A stretch of 62,729 nucleotides of DNA from UBA9732 sp963606545 (lineage in GTDB: Bacteria > Spirochaetota > Spirochaetia > Sphaerochaetales > Sphaerochaetaceae). The stretch lies in NCBI GenBank assembly GCA_963606545.1, contig CAVCYP010000003.1, positions 1-62,729 on the forward strand, given 5' to 3'. Below are positions 45,269 to 52,024 of this stretch, one piece after another (position 1 is the first letter of the stretch; each line of letters opens with the position of its first letter). The notes under the pieces were generated by a model. That model was not told the DNA's origin. It saw only the letters and a list, made by a program, of their open reading frames with translations, and searched no databases. The translations under genes were made by a program, and so were the position numbers.

Positions 45269-45295
45269 GCCAGTTCATTCGAGCTGGCTTTTTTT
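45269..45295 (+). terminator. Terminator of tRNA-Phe
   Basis: GCCAGTTC (45269-45276) pairs with GAGCTGGC (45281-45288) with one G-U pair, followed by seven T. Confidence 0.9.
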
Positions 45296-45312
45296 GTATT
45301 TGAGCCGTTTAC

Positions 45313-45376
45313 TGCGTCGTTGCGCTTGGGCCGTGCAAAAAGCACTGTCCCGCGCTTGCTCCTTGTCTACGACGCA
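45313..45376. repeat. GC-rich long hairpin, REP-like or small RNA candidate
   Basis: TGCGTCGT (45313-45320) pairs perfectly with ACGACGCA (45369-45376). Inside, GCGC-TT-GGG and CCC-GCGC form a second stem, and GTGC-AAAAA-GCAC a third. It is far GC-richer than surrounding spacer and lies between the tRNA-Phe terminator and the next promoter. Confidence 0.65.
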
Positions 45377-45410
45377 AATACCTGCAAAAGTTTTTATATG
45401 TTTTTTATGC

Positions 45411-45416
45411 TATAAT
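45411..45416 (+). promoter_or_regulatory. -10 element of 5-formyl-THF cyclo-ligase gene
   Basis: A consensus TATAAT (preceded by TGC, an extended -10) ends 7 nt before the ATG, with no ribosome site between. Confidence 0.65.
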
Positions 45417-45423
45417 CAAAGTC

Positions 45424-45963
45424 ATGACCAAAGATGAACTGCGTACTCATATGATTCAACTTCTCAAAACTGCCAAGAGTCCTTCTGCTGAAAAAGTAGA
45501 AGAGAAAATATCGGGCTTAGAAGTGTATAAAAATGCAGATATCGTGGTGGCGTATTGTCCGCTTAAAAGTGAAGTAGATGTGACGCGTTTGGTGGATAAA
45601 GCTATTGCAGATGGGAAGTTAGTGCTGTTTCCGGATGAGATGCCTGGCGCTTTTAGGCAGGTAAAAGCAGATTGGAAAGCACAGCTGATTAGGCTAAAAA
45701 ATAAAACCTATACGGTTGATACTAATAAAATTATAGATATAATGAAGGACAACGCAACTGTGGTGGTCTTGGTGCCCGGACTCGCCTTCACGGAGGATGG
45801 AGCCAGACTTGGAAGAGGTGCAGGCTATTATGACCAATTTTTAAGAGAGACAAGTGGTGACAGAGTAACCGCAATAGGGCTTTGTAGAAGAATTCAACTG
45901 TTAGGGGCATTGCCTCTACAACCACATGACCAAAAAGTTGATATGGTTGTCGCTTTTGACTAA
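45424..45963 (+). CDS. 5-formyltetrahydrofolate cyclo-ligase
   Basis: The 179-residue enzyme uses ATP to convert 5-formyl-THF to 5,10-methenyl-THF. The family signature LVPGLAFTEDGARLGRGAGYYDQFL is complete and the N-terminal SAEKVEEKI... segment and length are typical. It is followed after 10 nt by the ABC exporter genes, so they may be cotranscribed. The call is secure. Confidence 0.94.
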   Translation: MTKDELRTHMIQLLKTAKSPSAEKVEEKISGLEVYKNADIVVAYCPLKSEVDVTRLVDKAIADGKLVLFPDEMPGAFRQVKADWKAQLIRLKNKTYTVDTNKIIDIMKDNATVVVLVPGLAFTEDGARLGRGAGYYDQFLRETSGDRVTAIGLCRRIQLLGALPLQPHDQKVDMVVAFD

Positions 45964-45973
45964 TTAAATTTGT

Positions 45974-47776
45974 ATGCATAGAATTTTTAAATACGCTGTA
46001 AAACAGTGGAAACTTTATCTAATTGCAGTCGTAGCTTTGATTGCAGGGGTGTATTTTTCGGCTTTAGGGCCCCAGTACATTCAGAAAATTATCGATACCT
46101 GTATTGTGGATGGGAATGTAAAGTTATTTTTCTCTCTTGCCCTTCCGCTGCTTGGCGCCTATCTAATAACCGGTATCTTTAAATACATTCAGGAGTTTTC
46201 TTCCGACTGCATTAGTGCTGCAATGCAAAATGCAATGAGAAAAGAAACCTTCAGAAGCATAATGAGTGAGGACCAGTACTTCTTTAAGAAAAACAACCCT
46301 GGCGAACTTATGAGCCGCACAAAGCAGGACATTGAAAGCGTTGGTTTTACAACCGGCTTTATTTTCATCTTTTTTGTTGAGCTGGTAATCCATGTTATCT
46401 ACATGACTATTTGTCTTGTCAGAATCAATTTTGTCAGTGCAATTGCAGCTCTTGTCTTTATGCCAATTATTGCAGTTTTGGCAATTGTTTCAGAGCCAAT
46501 TGGTGTTAAACTCTCCGACCAAAGATCTGATGACATAGCAGACATGAACCAAAGCGCAACTGAAAGTCTCTCTGGAATTAGAACAGTTAAGGCCTTTGGT
46601 CGCGAAAAGACAGAATCCCAGCGCTTTGACAGATGCAACAGTAGATTCTATAAGCATTCCTTGAAACTCGATATTCTCTGGGCCAACTGGACAACTCCAA
46701 TGGATGCTTTAGCCCGTATCATGCTTTTGGTCGCTATTTTAATTTCCGGCCTTCAGGTAATTGCAGGCAAGATGACCCTAGGACAGCTTACAGCAGTCAC
46801 TCAGTACACCAGCGAACTTTCTTGGCCAATGATGGAAGTTGGTTGGCTCTTAACGGAATTTGCTTCAGCAAAAGCTTCACTGAAGAAAATCAACGCAATC
46901 TTAGATTCAAAGCCAATCATTAAAGATGGCTCTAAACATCTAGAAAAGCGTTCTGGAAACCTTGAATTTGACAATGTAAGTCTTGAAGCTGATGGCCACA
47001 AAATTCTAAACAATGTCTCCTTTACGCTAGATGAAGGAAAAACTTTAGGCATCATGGGCGCCACAGGCAGTGGAAAGAGCACAATTGCAAACCTTGCCAT
47101 GCGCTTTATTGATCCAACATCAGGTAGTGTAAAAACTCAAGGGGTTGATCTTAAAGCTCTTGACCTCTACAGCGCTAGAAGTAGCAAAGCCATTGTCACT
47201 CAGGACATTTTCCTCTTCTCCGATACCATCAACGCAAACCTAGACAAAGGTATGCATGGCAAGATTGCCCAGTCAATTCTTGAACAAGCTGCCCGTGATG
47301 CTGCGGCCCACGATTTTATTTCAAAACTTTCTGAAGGCTATGAGACCGTCATTGGAGAAAAAGGTGTTGGCCTTTCCGGAGGACAAAAGCAGAGAGTTTC
47401 AATTGCTCGTGCTCTTGCCTCTGAACGTCCCCTCTTAATCTTTGATGATGCAACTTCTGCCCTAGACATGGAAACAGAAAAGCTGGTTCAAAAGGCCATC
47501 AAAAAACATGGCAATATCACTATGATAATTATTGCCCACAGAATTTCTGCGGTCAGAGATGCAGATGAAATCATCATCCTTGACCACGGTAACATTATTG
47601 AGAGAGGAACCCATGACCAGCTCATGGCCCTAAAGGGTAGTTACTATCACACTTATCTCACTCAATATCCAGACGAAATTCCAGCGGAGCCTGCGGCTGC
47701 TGAGCCTCAGGCTTCTGTGCTTCAGACTTCTGAGCCTCAGGCTTCTGTGCCTGCGGCTTCACAGGAGGTACGCTAA
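45974..47776 (+). CDS. ABC exporter half-transporter, degenerate-site subunit
   Basis: The 600-residue protein has six membrane helices and a C-terminal ATPase domain with Walker A GATGSGKST and signature LSGGQKQR. The Walker B runs LLIFDDATSALD: the catalytic Glu is Asp, as in the degenerate site of heterodimeric exporters (TM287, BmrC). The last 35 residues are a Pro/Ala/Ser tail with a 10-residue repeat. No clear ribosome site precedes the ATG. It should pair with the next gene product; drug or lipid export is the usual role, and the real substrate is unknown. Confidence 0.93.
   Translation: MHRIFKYAVKQWKLYLIAVVALIAGVYFSALGPQYIQKIIDTCIVDGNVKLFFSLALPLLGAYLITGIFKYIQEFSSDCISAAMQNAMRKETFRSIMSEDQYFFKKNNPGELMSRTKQDIESVGFTTGFIFIFFVELVIHVIYMTICLVRINFVSAIAALVFMPIIAVLAIVSEPIGVKLSDQRSDDIADMNQSATESLSGIRTVKAFGREKTESQRFDRCNSRFYKHSLKLDILWANWTTPMDALARIMLLVAILISGLQVIAGKMTLGQLTAVTQYTSELSWPMMEVGWLLTEFASAKASLKKINAILDSKPIIKDGSKHLEKRSGNLEFDNVSLEADGHKILNNVSFTLDEGKTLGIMGATGSGKSTIANLAMRFIDPTSGSVKTQGVDLKALDLYSARSSKAIVTQDIFLFSDTINANLDKGMHGKIAQSILEQAARDAAAHDFISKLSEGYETVIGEKGVGLSGGQKQRVSIARALASERPLLIFDDATSALDMETEKLVQKAIKKHGNITMIIIAHRISAVRDADEIIILDHGNIIERGTHDQLMALKGSYYHTYLTQYPDEIPAEPAAAEPQASVLQTSEPQASVPAASQEVR
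47701..47750 (+). repeat. In-frame 30-bp repeat in the exporter tail
   Basis: TGAGCCTCAGGCTTCTGTGC occurs at 47701-47720 and 47731-47750, a 30-bp period, flanked by CTGCGGCTGC/CTGCGGCTTC. It encodes EPQASVLQTS and EPQASVPAAS. The AGGAGGT of the next gene lies just after it. Confidence 0.85.
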
Positions 47777-49557
47777 TGGCTGTTAACACCTATAAAGAAG
47801 ACGAAAAAACCTCTGATGTAAGTAATAAGAGTATTTTACTCAGAACCATAAGCTATTTGAAGGACTACAAACTTCAAACCGCCTTTGCAATTATAATGAT
47901 TGTTGTACAAACCTTGATTGTTGCTATTCTCCCTACGCTCAGCGAGAGAGCCGTTGACGTTGACATTGCTAATGGAGACACCCAAGGCCTGATTAAAACA
48001 ATAGGACTTGCAATTATCTTGGGCCTTGCAATTTGGGCTCTGACAATAGGTTACAAAAAAATCCTTGCAAACGTGACTAACAAGATTGTCTATGACATAA
48101 GAAAGACTGCCTTTGATCATCTTCAGACCTTGTCGCTCTACTACTTTGATTCACGTCCAACCGGTAAGATTCTCAGTCGCTTGATTAACGATGTCTCTTC
48201 CTTAAAAGACATGTTCTCGCGTTTGATTGCAACCCTCATTCCTAATTTGGTGTTGATTATCACAGTAGTCGTTGTCATGCTAATTCTCAACCCAGTTTTA
48301 AGCATCTCAGCCTTTGCAGTTCTCCCTTTGCTAGTTCTAAGTCTTTATTTCATTATGATTAAAGGTTTTAAAAACTGGATGGATTTCAGACAGAAGAACT
48401 CCAACATGAACGCTTACACTCACGAATCCTATACAGGAATCAAGGTTATCCAAGCCTTCAACGCAGAAAAGGAAACCATTGATGAAGGCGACCGAATCCT
48501 TGACGACGTTCAGCATTCTTGGGTTGTAGCAGTCCGCCGCTCAGACCTTCTAAACATAGTTGTTTCTTGGTCCCAGGGCCTTGGCTACTTCCTACTCTAT
48601 TTCTTTGCAGTATATTGGCTTAAGATTGGTGCATCCTCCGTAGGACAAATCATAGCCTTTGCCTCCTACATTTCTCTTTTCTGGCAACCAATCAGAGCCT
48701 TAGCCGCAGCTTTTAACCAGTTTACCAACCAAGTCACCAGCGCCCAGCGCGTCTTTGAGCTCTTGGACACTCAGTCAATTCTCCAGGAAGTTCCAAACGC
48801 CACAGCGCTTGAAGTCAAAGATGGCAAGGTAGACTTTGAACACATCAACTTTGCCTACCCTGACGAGCCTGAGACTCTGGTCCTCCATGACCTAAACCTC
48901 TCAGTAGAACCAGGTCAAATGATTGCTCTTGTAGGCCCAACCGGCGCCGGCAAAACCACAATTGTCAACCTTCTCTCCCGCTTCTACGACCCCACCAGCG
49001 GAACCGTGCGCATTGACGGCCAGGACATCTCAAAAGTTACCCTTGCCTCCCTGCGCTCCAACGTTGGCGTCATGACTCAAGACTCTTTCCTTTTCTCTGG
49101 CACCATCCGCGAGAACCTCCTCTACGGCAAGCCCTCCGCAACCGACGAGCAAATGCGTTCAGCCTGCACCAAGCTTGGCCTGGACGATTTCATCTCCTCG
49201 CAACCCAACGGTTTTGACTCCAAAATCTCCCAGGAGTCCCTCTCCCAGGGCCAAAAGCAGCTCATTGCCCTTGCCCGAACTCTGATAGCTGACCCCAAAA
49301 TCCTTCTTTTGGACGAAGCCACCAGCGCCATTGACACTCAAACTGAAGAGCTAGTCCAAAAAGGCATGGCAACGCTCATGAAAGGCCGCACCAGCTTTGT
49401 CGTCGCCCACCGCCTCTCCACCATCGTCAAAGCCGACCGCATCCTAGTCATCCAAGACAAGGGCATTGCCGAGCAAGGCAACCACAAAGAACTCATGGTC
49501 AAAAACGGCATCTACGCCGCCCTCTACAAAGCCCAATTCGAGGAGCTTGAGAGCTAA
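47776..49557 (+). CDS. ABC exporter half-transporter, catalytic-site subunit
   Basis: The 593-residue partner has six membrane helices, Walker A GPTGAGKTT and a canonical Walker B LLLDEATSAID. Its signature is LSQGQKQ instead of LSGGQ, which is the expected complement of the degenerate Walker B in the upstream subunit (as in TM288/BmrD). It begins within the stop codon of the first gene (TAATG) and has AGGAGGT upstream. The last third is more GC-rich than the rest. The heterodimer assignment is well supported. Confidence 0.95.
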   Translation: MAVNTYKEDEKTSDVSNKSILLRTISYLKDYKLQTAFAIIMIVVQTLIVAILPTLSERAVDVDIANGDTQGLIKTIGLAIILGLAIWALTIGYKKILANVTNKIVYDIRKTAFDHLQTLSLYYFDSRPTGKILSRLINDVSSLKDMFSRLIATLIPNLVLIITVVVVMLILNPVLSISAFAVLPLLVLSLYFIMIKGFKNWMDFRQKNSNMNAYTHESYTGIKVIQAFNAEKETIDEGDRILDDVQHSWVVAVRRSDLLNIVVSWSQGLGYFLLYFFAVYWLKIGASSVGQIIAFASYISLFWQPIRALAAAFNQFTNQVTSAQRVFELLDTQSILQEVPNATALEVKDGKVDFEHINFAYPDEPETLVLHDLNLSVEPGQMIALVGPTGAGKTTIVNLLSRFYDPTSGTVRIDGQDISKVTLASLRSNVGVMTQDSFLFSGTIRENLLYGKPSATDEQMRSACTKLGLDDFISSQPNGFDSKISQESLSQGQKQLIALARTLIADPKILLLDEATSAIDTQTEELVQKGMATLMKGRTSFVVAHRLSTIVKADRILVIQDKGIAEQGNHKELMVKNGIYAALYKAQFEELES

Positions 49558-49560
49558 TTC

Positions 49561-49667
49561 CCCGCCAGCTGGCCCTTTTCCCCGTCAGCTGGCAATTTCC
49601 CCCGCCAGCTGGCAATTTTTATCCTCCGCAAGCTGGCATTTTGCCCCACGCCAATCCGACAACTGGC
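49561..49667. repeat. Degenerate tandem array with GCCAGCTGGC palindrome core
   Basis: Cores occur at 49564 (GCCAGCTGGC), 49584 (GTCAGCTGGC), 49604 (GCCAGCTGGC), 49628 (GCAAGCTGGC) and 49658 (GACAACTGGC), spaced 20, 20, 24 and 30 nt, most followed by AT-rich CNNTTTT. Copies decay away from the exporter gene. The array starts 4 nt after the exporter stop. Confidence 0.85.
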
Positions 49668-49703
49668 CCTTTTAGCCCGATTTTTGCCCAAATAGTCTAT
49701 TTT

Positions 49704-49739
49704 TGGCCCTTTTTGAACTTTTTTTTCAAAAAAGGGCCA
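49704..49739. repeat. AT-cored inverted repeat
   Basis: TGGCCCTTTTTGAA and TTCAAAAAAGGGCCA form a long imperfect hairpin with a T-rich loop. No T-run follows on either strand, so it is not a typical terminator. Confidence 0.75.
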
Positions 49740-49759
49740 TCTTATGATATTCTCAAAAC

Positions 49760-50551
49760 ATGAGAAGACCCATTAACTACCTGAAAACTGCTAAAGACCG
49801 GTTGGAGGAATTGAATTTTCAAATTCAAAAACTACAACTTAGGATTTCTCGTGCTCCACAAGGCTCTATCACGTGTAAAAGCGATGGACATTCTTACTGG
49901 AACATCAATGGCAAGCAAGAATACCTTGGGAAAGACAAAGAATCGCTCATCAAGGCCTTATTACAAAAAAAATATGACCAAGGGAAACTTGAAACAGCCC
50001 GGCAAGAAAAGAAAGTGCTTGAAAATGCGTTAAAGGCTTTTGAAAACATAAAAACACCAAAATTTCCGGAAGAATTAAAAAAGTTCGTTACAGATGAAGA
50101 ATACACAGATGAAGCCTACGTCAAGAACTGGAGCAAAAGGGATAATTGGGAATTTGTAAGACGCTATTCAACGGACAACTCTCAAAACTTTACTTTAAAA
50201 GGTGAACTTGTAAAATCCAAAAGTGAGATAATCATTGCTGACAGGTTATACAATGCAAACATCCCCTATCACTATGAAGCCTGCTTAGATTTAGTTACTG
50301 AAAATAGTGGAGTAATCACAGTTAAACCAGATTTTACAATACTGAACACAAGAACGCTGGAAACTTGGTACTGGGAACATTTTGGAATGCTGGATGATCC
50401 CAAATATAGAAACGACATGAAGCTAAAATTAGAAACCTACGCGGACAATGGATTATTTCCAGGCAACCACTTGATTGTTAGTTTTGAAACCAAAGATAAC
50501 CAACTCAGTAGCAAACATGTTGTACAATTAATAGAAGAGTATCTTAAATGA
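49760..50551 (+). CDS. PD-(D/E)XK nuclease-like protein of unknown function
   Basis: The 263-residue protein begins with a coiled-coil-like helix (RLEELNFQIQKLQLRISRAP), then a small SYWNINGKQEYLGKDK domain. The C-terminal part has SKSEIIIADRLYNANIPYHYE, VKPDFTILN and YWEHFGMLDDPKYRND, an arrangement of Glu, Asp and Glu typical of PD-(D/E)XK nucleases. Similar proteins occur widely in gut Firmicutes without known role. A weak TATTCT lies 6 nt before the ATG. It overlaps the next gene by ATGA, so they act or are made together. Nuclease activity is inferred. Confidence 0.7.
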   Translation: MRRPINYLKTAKDRLEELNFQIQKLQLRISRAPQGSITCKSDGHSYWNINGKQEYLGKDKESLIKALLQKKYDQGKLETARQEKKVLENALKAFENIKTPKFPEELKKFVTDEEYTDEAYVKNWSKRDNWEFVRRYSTDNSQNFTLKGELVKSKSEIIIADRLYNANIPYHYEACLDLVTENSGVITVKPDFTILNTRTLETWYWEHFGMLDDPKYRNDMKLKLETYADNGLFPGNHLIVSFETKDNQLSSKHVVQLIEEYLK

Positions 50552-51009
50552 TTTATTTTATTACAGCAGATAGAGATAAAGGTAAGACAACCTACCTACA
50601 AAACCTAATAAAACAACAGCCAGAGCACTTTGGCGGTATTTTGTCCATAGCAGGACCTAACAAAGAGTCCTACTATGCTTTTAACGTTGAAACTAAAGAA
50701 ACAAGACTTCTCATGAGTTGTGAAGGCAATAGCGGTATAACTATTGGTAAATTCCACTGCCAGCAAGAGACCTTTGATTGGGCAAAAGCAGTAATTGAGA
50801 ACTCTCAAAAGCCGGCTATAGTGATAGATGAAGTGGGACGCCTAGAACTGAGAGATGAGGGTTTTGCCCCGGCATTAAAGGCAACACTGAAAATTCTGCA
50901 AAACTCAGACAAAGATTTGTATTTGGCGGTTAGACAACAATTTATTGAAGAGGTCTTACAACATTTTGAGATTAGAGAATATCGGGTTATTGAAGTAGCG
51001 GGCATATAA
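50548..51009 (+). CDS. P-loop NTPase, THEP1-like
   Basis: The 153-residue protein has a Walker A-type ADRDKGKTT, a Walker B with VIDEVGRLEL and a compact alpha/beta fold, as in THEP1 nucleoside-triphosphatases. Length is slightly short for that family. It overlaps the nuclease-like gene by 4 nt. Its role is unknown; THEP1 genes are often near metal transporters, but none is seen here. A convergent hsp20 gene follows across a terminator. Confidence 0.8.
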   Translation: MIYFITADRDKGKTTYLQNLIKQQPEHFGGILSIAGPNKESYYAFNVETKETRLLMSCEGNSGITIGKFHCQQETFDWAKAVIENSQKPAIVIDEVGRLELRDEGFAPALKATLKILQNSDKDLYLAVRQQFIEEVLQHFEIREYRVIEVAGI

Positions 51010-51039
51010 AAAAAGGCTACAAGCCTAAGCCTGCAGCCC
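51008..51039 (-). terminator. Terminator of hsp20
   Basis: On the minus strand GGCTGCA (51038-51032) pairs with TGTAGCC (51021-51015) and is followed by seven T. It overlaps the end of the convergent NTPase gene. Confidence 0.82.
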
Positions 51040-51057
51040 TCAAAGGAGAGATTGATT

Positions 51058-51477
51058 TTACTTCTTGATTTTGACTTCAATCTTCTTTGGCTGTTCAATT
51101 GGAGTCTTAGGAAGTGTGACGGTAAGGATACCGTTGTGGAACTCGGCCTCAATCTGGTCTTCGTTGATGCCTTCAGGAAGGGTGAAGGATCTGTCAAACT
51201 TGACGTAAGCACGCTCACGAACCAAGAACTTCTTGTTCTCTTTCTTTTCGTTGACCTTCTCTGAGGAGATGTGGAGAACGTGTTTCTCGACGTGGATATT
51301 CACATCGTCAACAGTATAGCCTGGAAGCTCGGCTTCAAGGTAATAAGCTTTTGCATCTTCAAAGACATCCACAGAAGGGATTGTGCTGTTCTTAACACCC
51401 CAGTTGCCAAACATGTCATCAAAGAAAGTATCAAAGTCGCTCACTGCATTGTTTCTAGTTGTCATCAAATAATTCAT
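51058..51477 (-). CDS. Small heat-shock protein Hsp20
   Basis: The 139-residue chaperone has an N-terminal region (FDDMFGNWG), the alpha-crystallin domain (AYYLEAELPGYTVDDVNIHVEKHVLHIS through FHNGILTVTLPK) and a short basic C-terminal tail. It holds unfolding proteins. GGAGGT precedes the ATG. No CIRCE element is visible upstream; an imperfect GGAGC/GCTCC hairpin lies in the leader (51514-51545). Confidence 0.95.
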   Translation of the reverse strand: MNYLMTTRNNAVSDFDTFFDDMFGNWGVKNSTIPSVDVFEDAKAYYLEAELPGYTVDDVNIHVEKHVLHISSEKVNEKKENKKFLVRERAYVKFDRSFTLPEGINEDQIEAEFHNGILTVTLPKTPIEQPKKIEVKIKK

Positions 51478-51650
51478 ATTAGACCTCCGTGTCTATTTAT
51501 AATTTCTATCTTCTCGTCCTAGGGAGCTTTGCACCTTGCGCTGCTCCTTTGGACACTTTAGATATAGCATTAACCGTGCCAACTTTTATAATTTATTGTA
51601 TTGTAAAGTTTTACTAAAATCATAATCACACACGCCGTATAAAAGAGTTG
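51478..51650. other. hsp20 upstream region
   Basis: This stretch holds the hsp20 leader and its ribosome site. Possible -10s (TATAAA near 51498) have no convincing -35. I see no gene in it. Confidence 0.4.
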
Positions 51651-51812
51651 GTCATTTTTGAAACAGCAAAAAGAAAAATCAAGAAAATTGAGTCATTTTG
51701 ACACAGCCAAGAAAAACAGCCCGCAAATTTGGGTCAAAAGGGACAAATTGCCCCAAGGGCAACCCCCAAAGGCAACCCACAAGGGTAACTAAAAGGGCAA
51801 CTTAAAAGGGCA
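51651..51812. repeat. Intergenic degenerate repeats, including a 13-bp tandem array
   Basis: Five copies of AAGGGCAAC-like units start at 51755, 51768, 51781, 51793 and 51806 (period 12-13). Upstream, GTCATTTTTGAAACAGC (51651) and GTCATTTTGACACAGC (51692) form a 41-nt direct repeat. No gene is visible in this spacer. Confidence 0.8.
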
Positions 51813-51813
51813 T

Positions 51814-51839
51814 AAAAAAACTCCCAAAAACTGGGAGTT
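51814..51839 (-). terminator. Terminator of initiator tRNA
   Basis: AACTCCCA and TGGGAGTT (51839-51832 and 51826-51819 on the minus strand) form a stem with a 5-nt loop, followed by a run of T. Confidence 0.9.
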
Positions 51840-51846
51840 CTAAGAA

Positions 51847-51919
51847 TAGCAGGGGTAGGACTCGGACCTACGGCCTCCAGGTTATGAGCCTGGCGAGCTG
51901 CCAACTGCTCCACCCTGCG
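51847..51919 (-). tRNA. tRNA-fMet (CAU anticodon), atypical initiator
   Basis: A 73-nt cloverleaf on the minus strand has an unpaired position 1-72, the A11-U24 pair of initiators, GTGGAGCAG in the D-arm region and anticodon loop CTCATAA. The end mismatch is C1-U72 rather than C1-A72, the anticodon stem has A29-U41 instead of three G-C pairs, and the T-loop reads TCCGAGT, giving C at position 55 where U is nearly universal. CCA is not encoded. A terminator follows. It is read as an initiator tRNA with unusual bases. Confidence 0.85.
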
Positions 51920-52007
51920 TCGAATGCCCTACAAAATTACGATTTTTAACAAAAAGTGTCAACACCCTTCGCGTGAACTTCAAAAGTTGATAGATAATTT
52001 AATTTGG

Positions 52008-52018
52008 TATAGTATATA
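52008..52018 (+). promoter_or_regulatory. -10 region of trkA
   Basis: TATAGT (52008-52013) and TATATA (52013-52018) overlap; TTGATA lies at 51987-51992. Either -10 leaves at most a few leader nucleotides before the ATG, and no ribosome site is present. Confidence 0.55.
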
Positions 52019-52024
52019 GAAGTT

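Noticed and set aside
45103..45345. N-terminal extension of DprA across tRNA-Phe
   Set aside because: It would code through the antisense of a tRNA gene, and a good promoter lies just before ATG 45102.
49561..49667. Possible CRISPR array
   Set aside because: Units are short, degenerate and palindromic, spacing is 20-30 nt, and no cas genes are present.
51478..51560. RNA thermometer or CIRCE operator in the hsp20 leader
   Set aside because: No TTAGCACTC-N9-GAGTGCTAA motif; the weak GGAGC/GCTCC hairpin does not cover the ribosome site.
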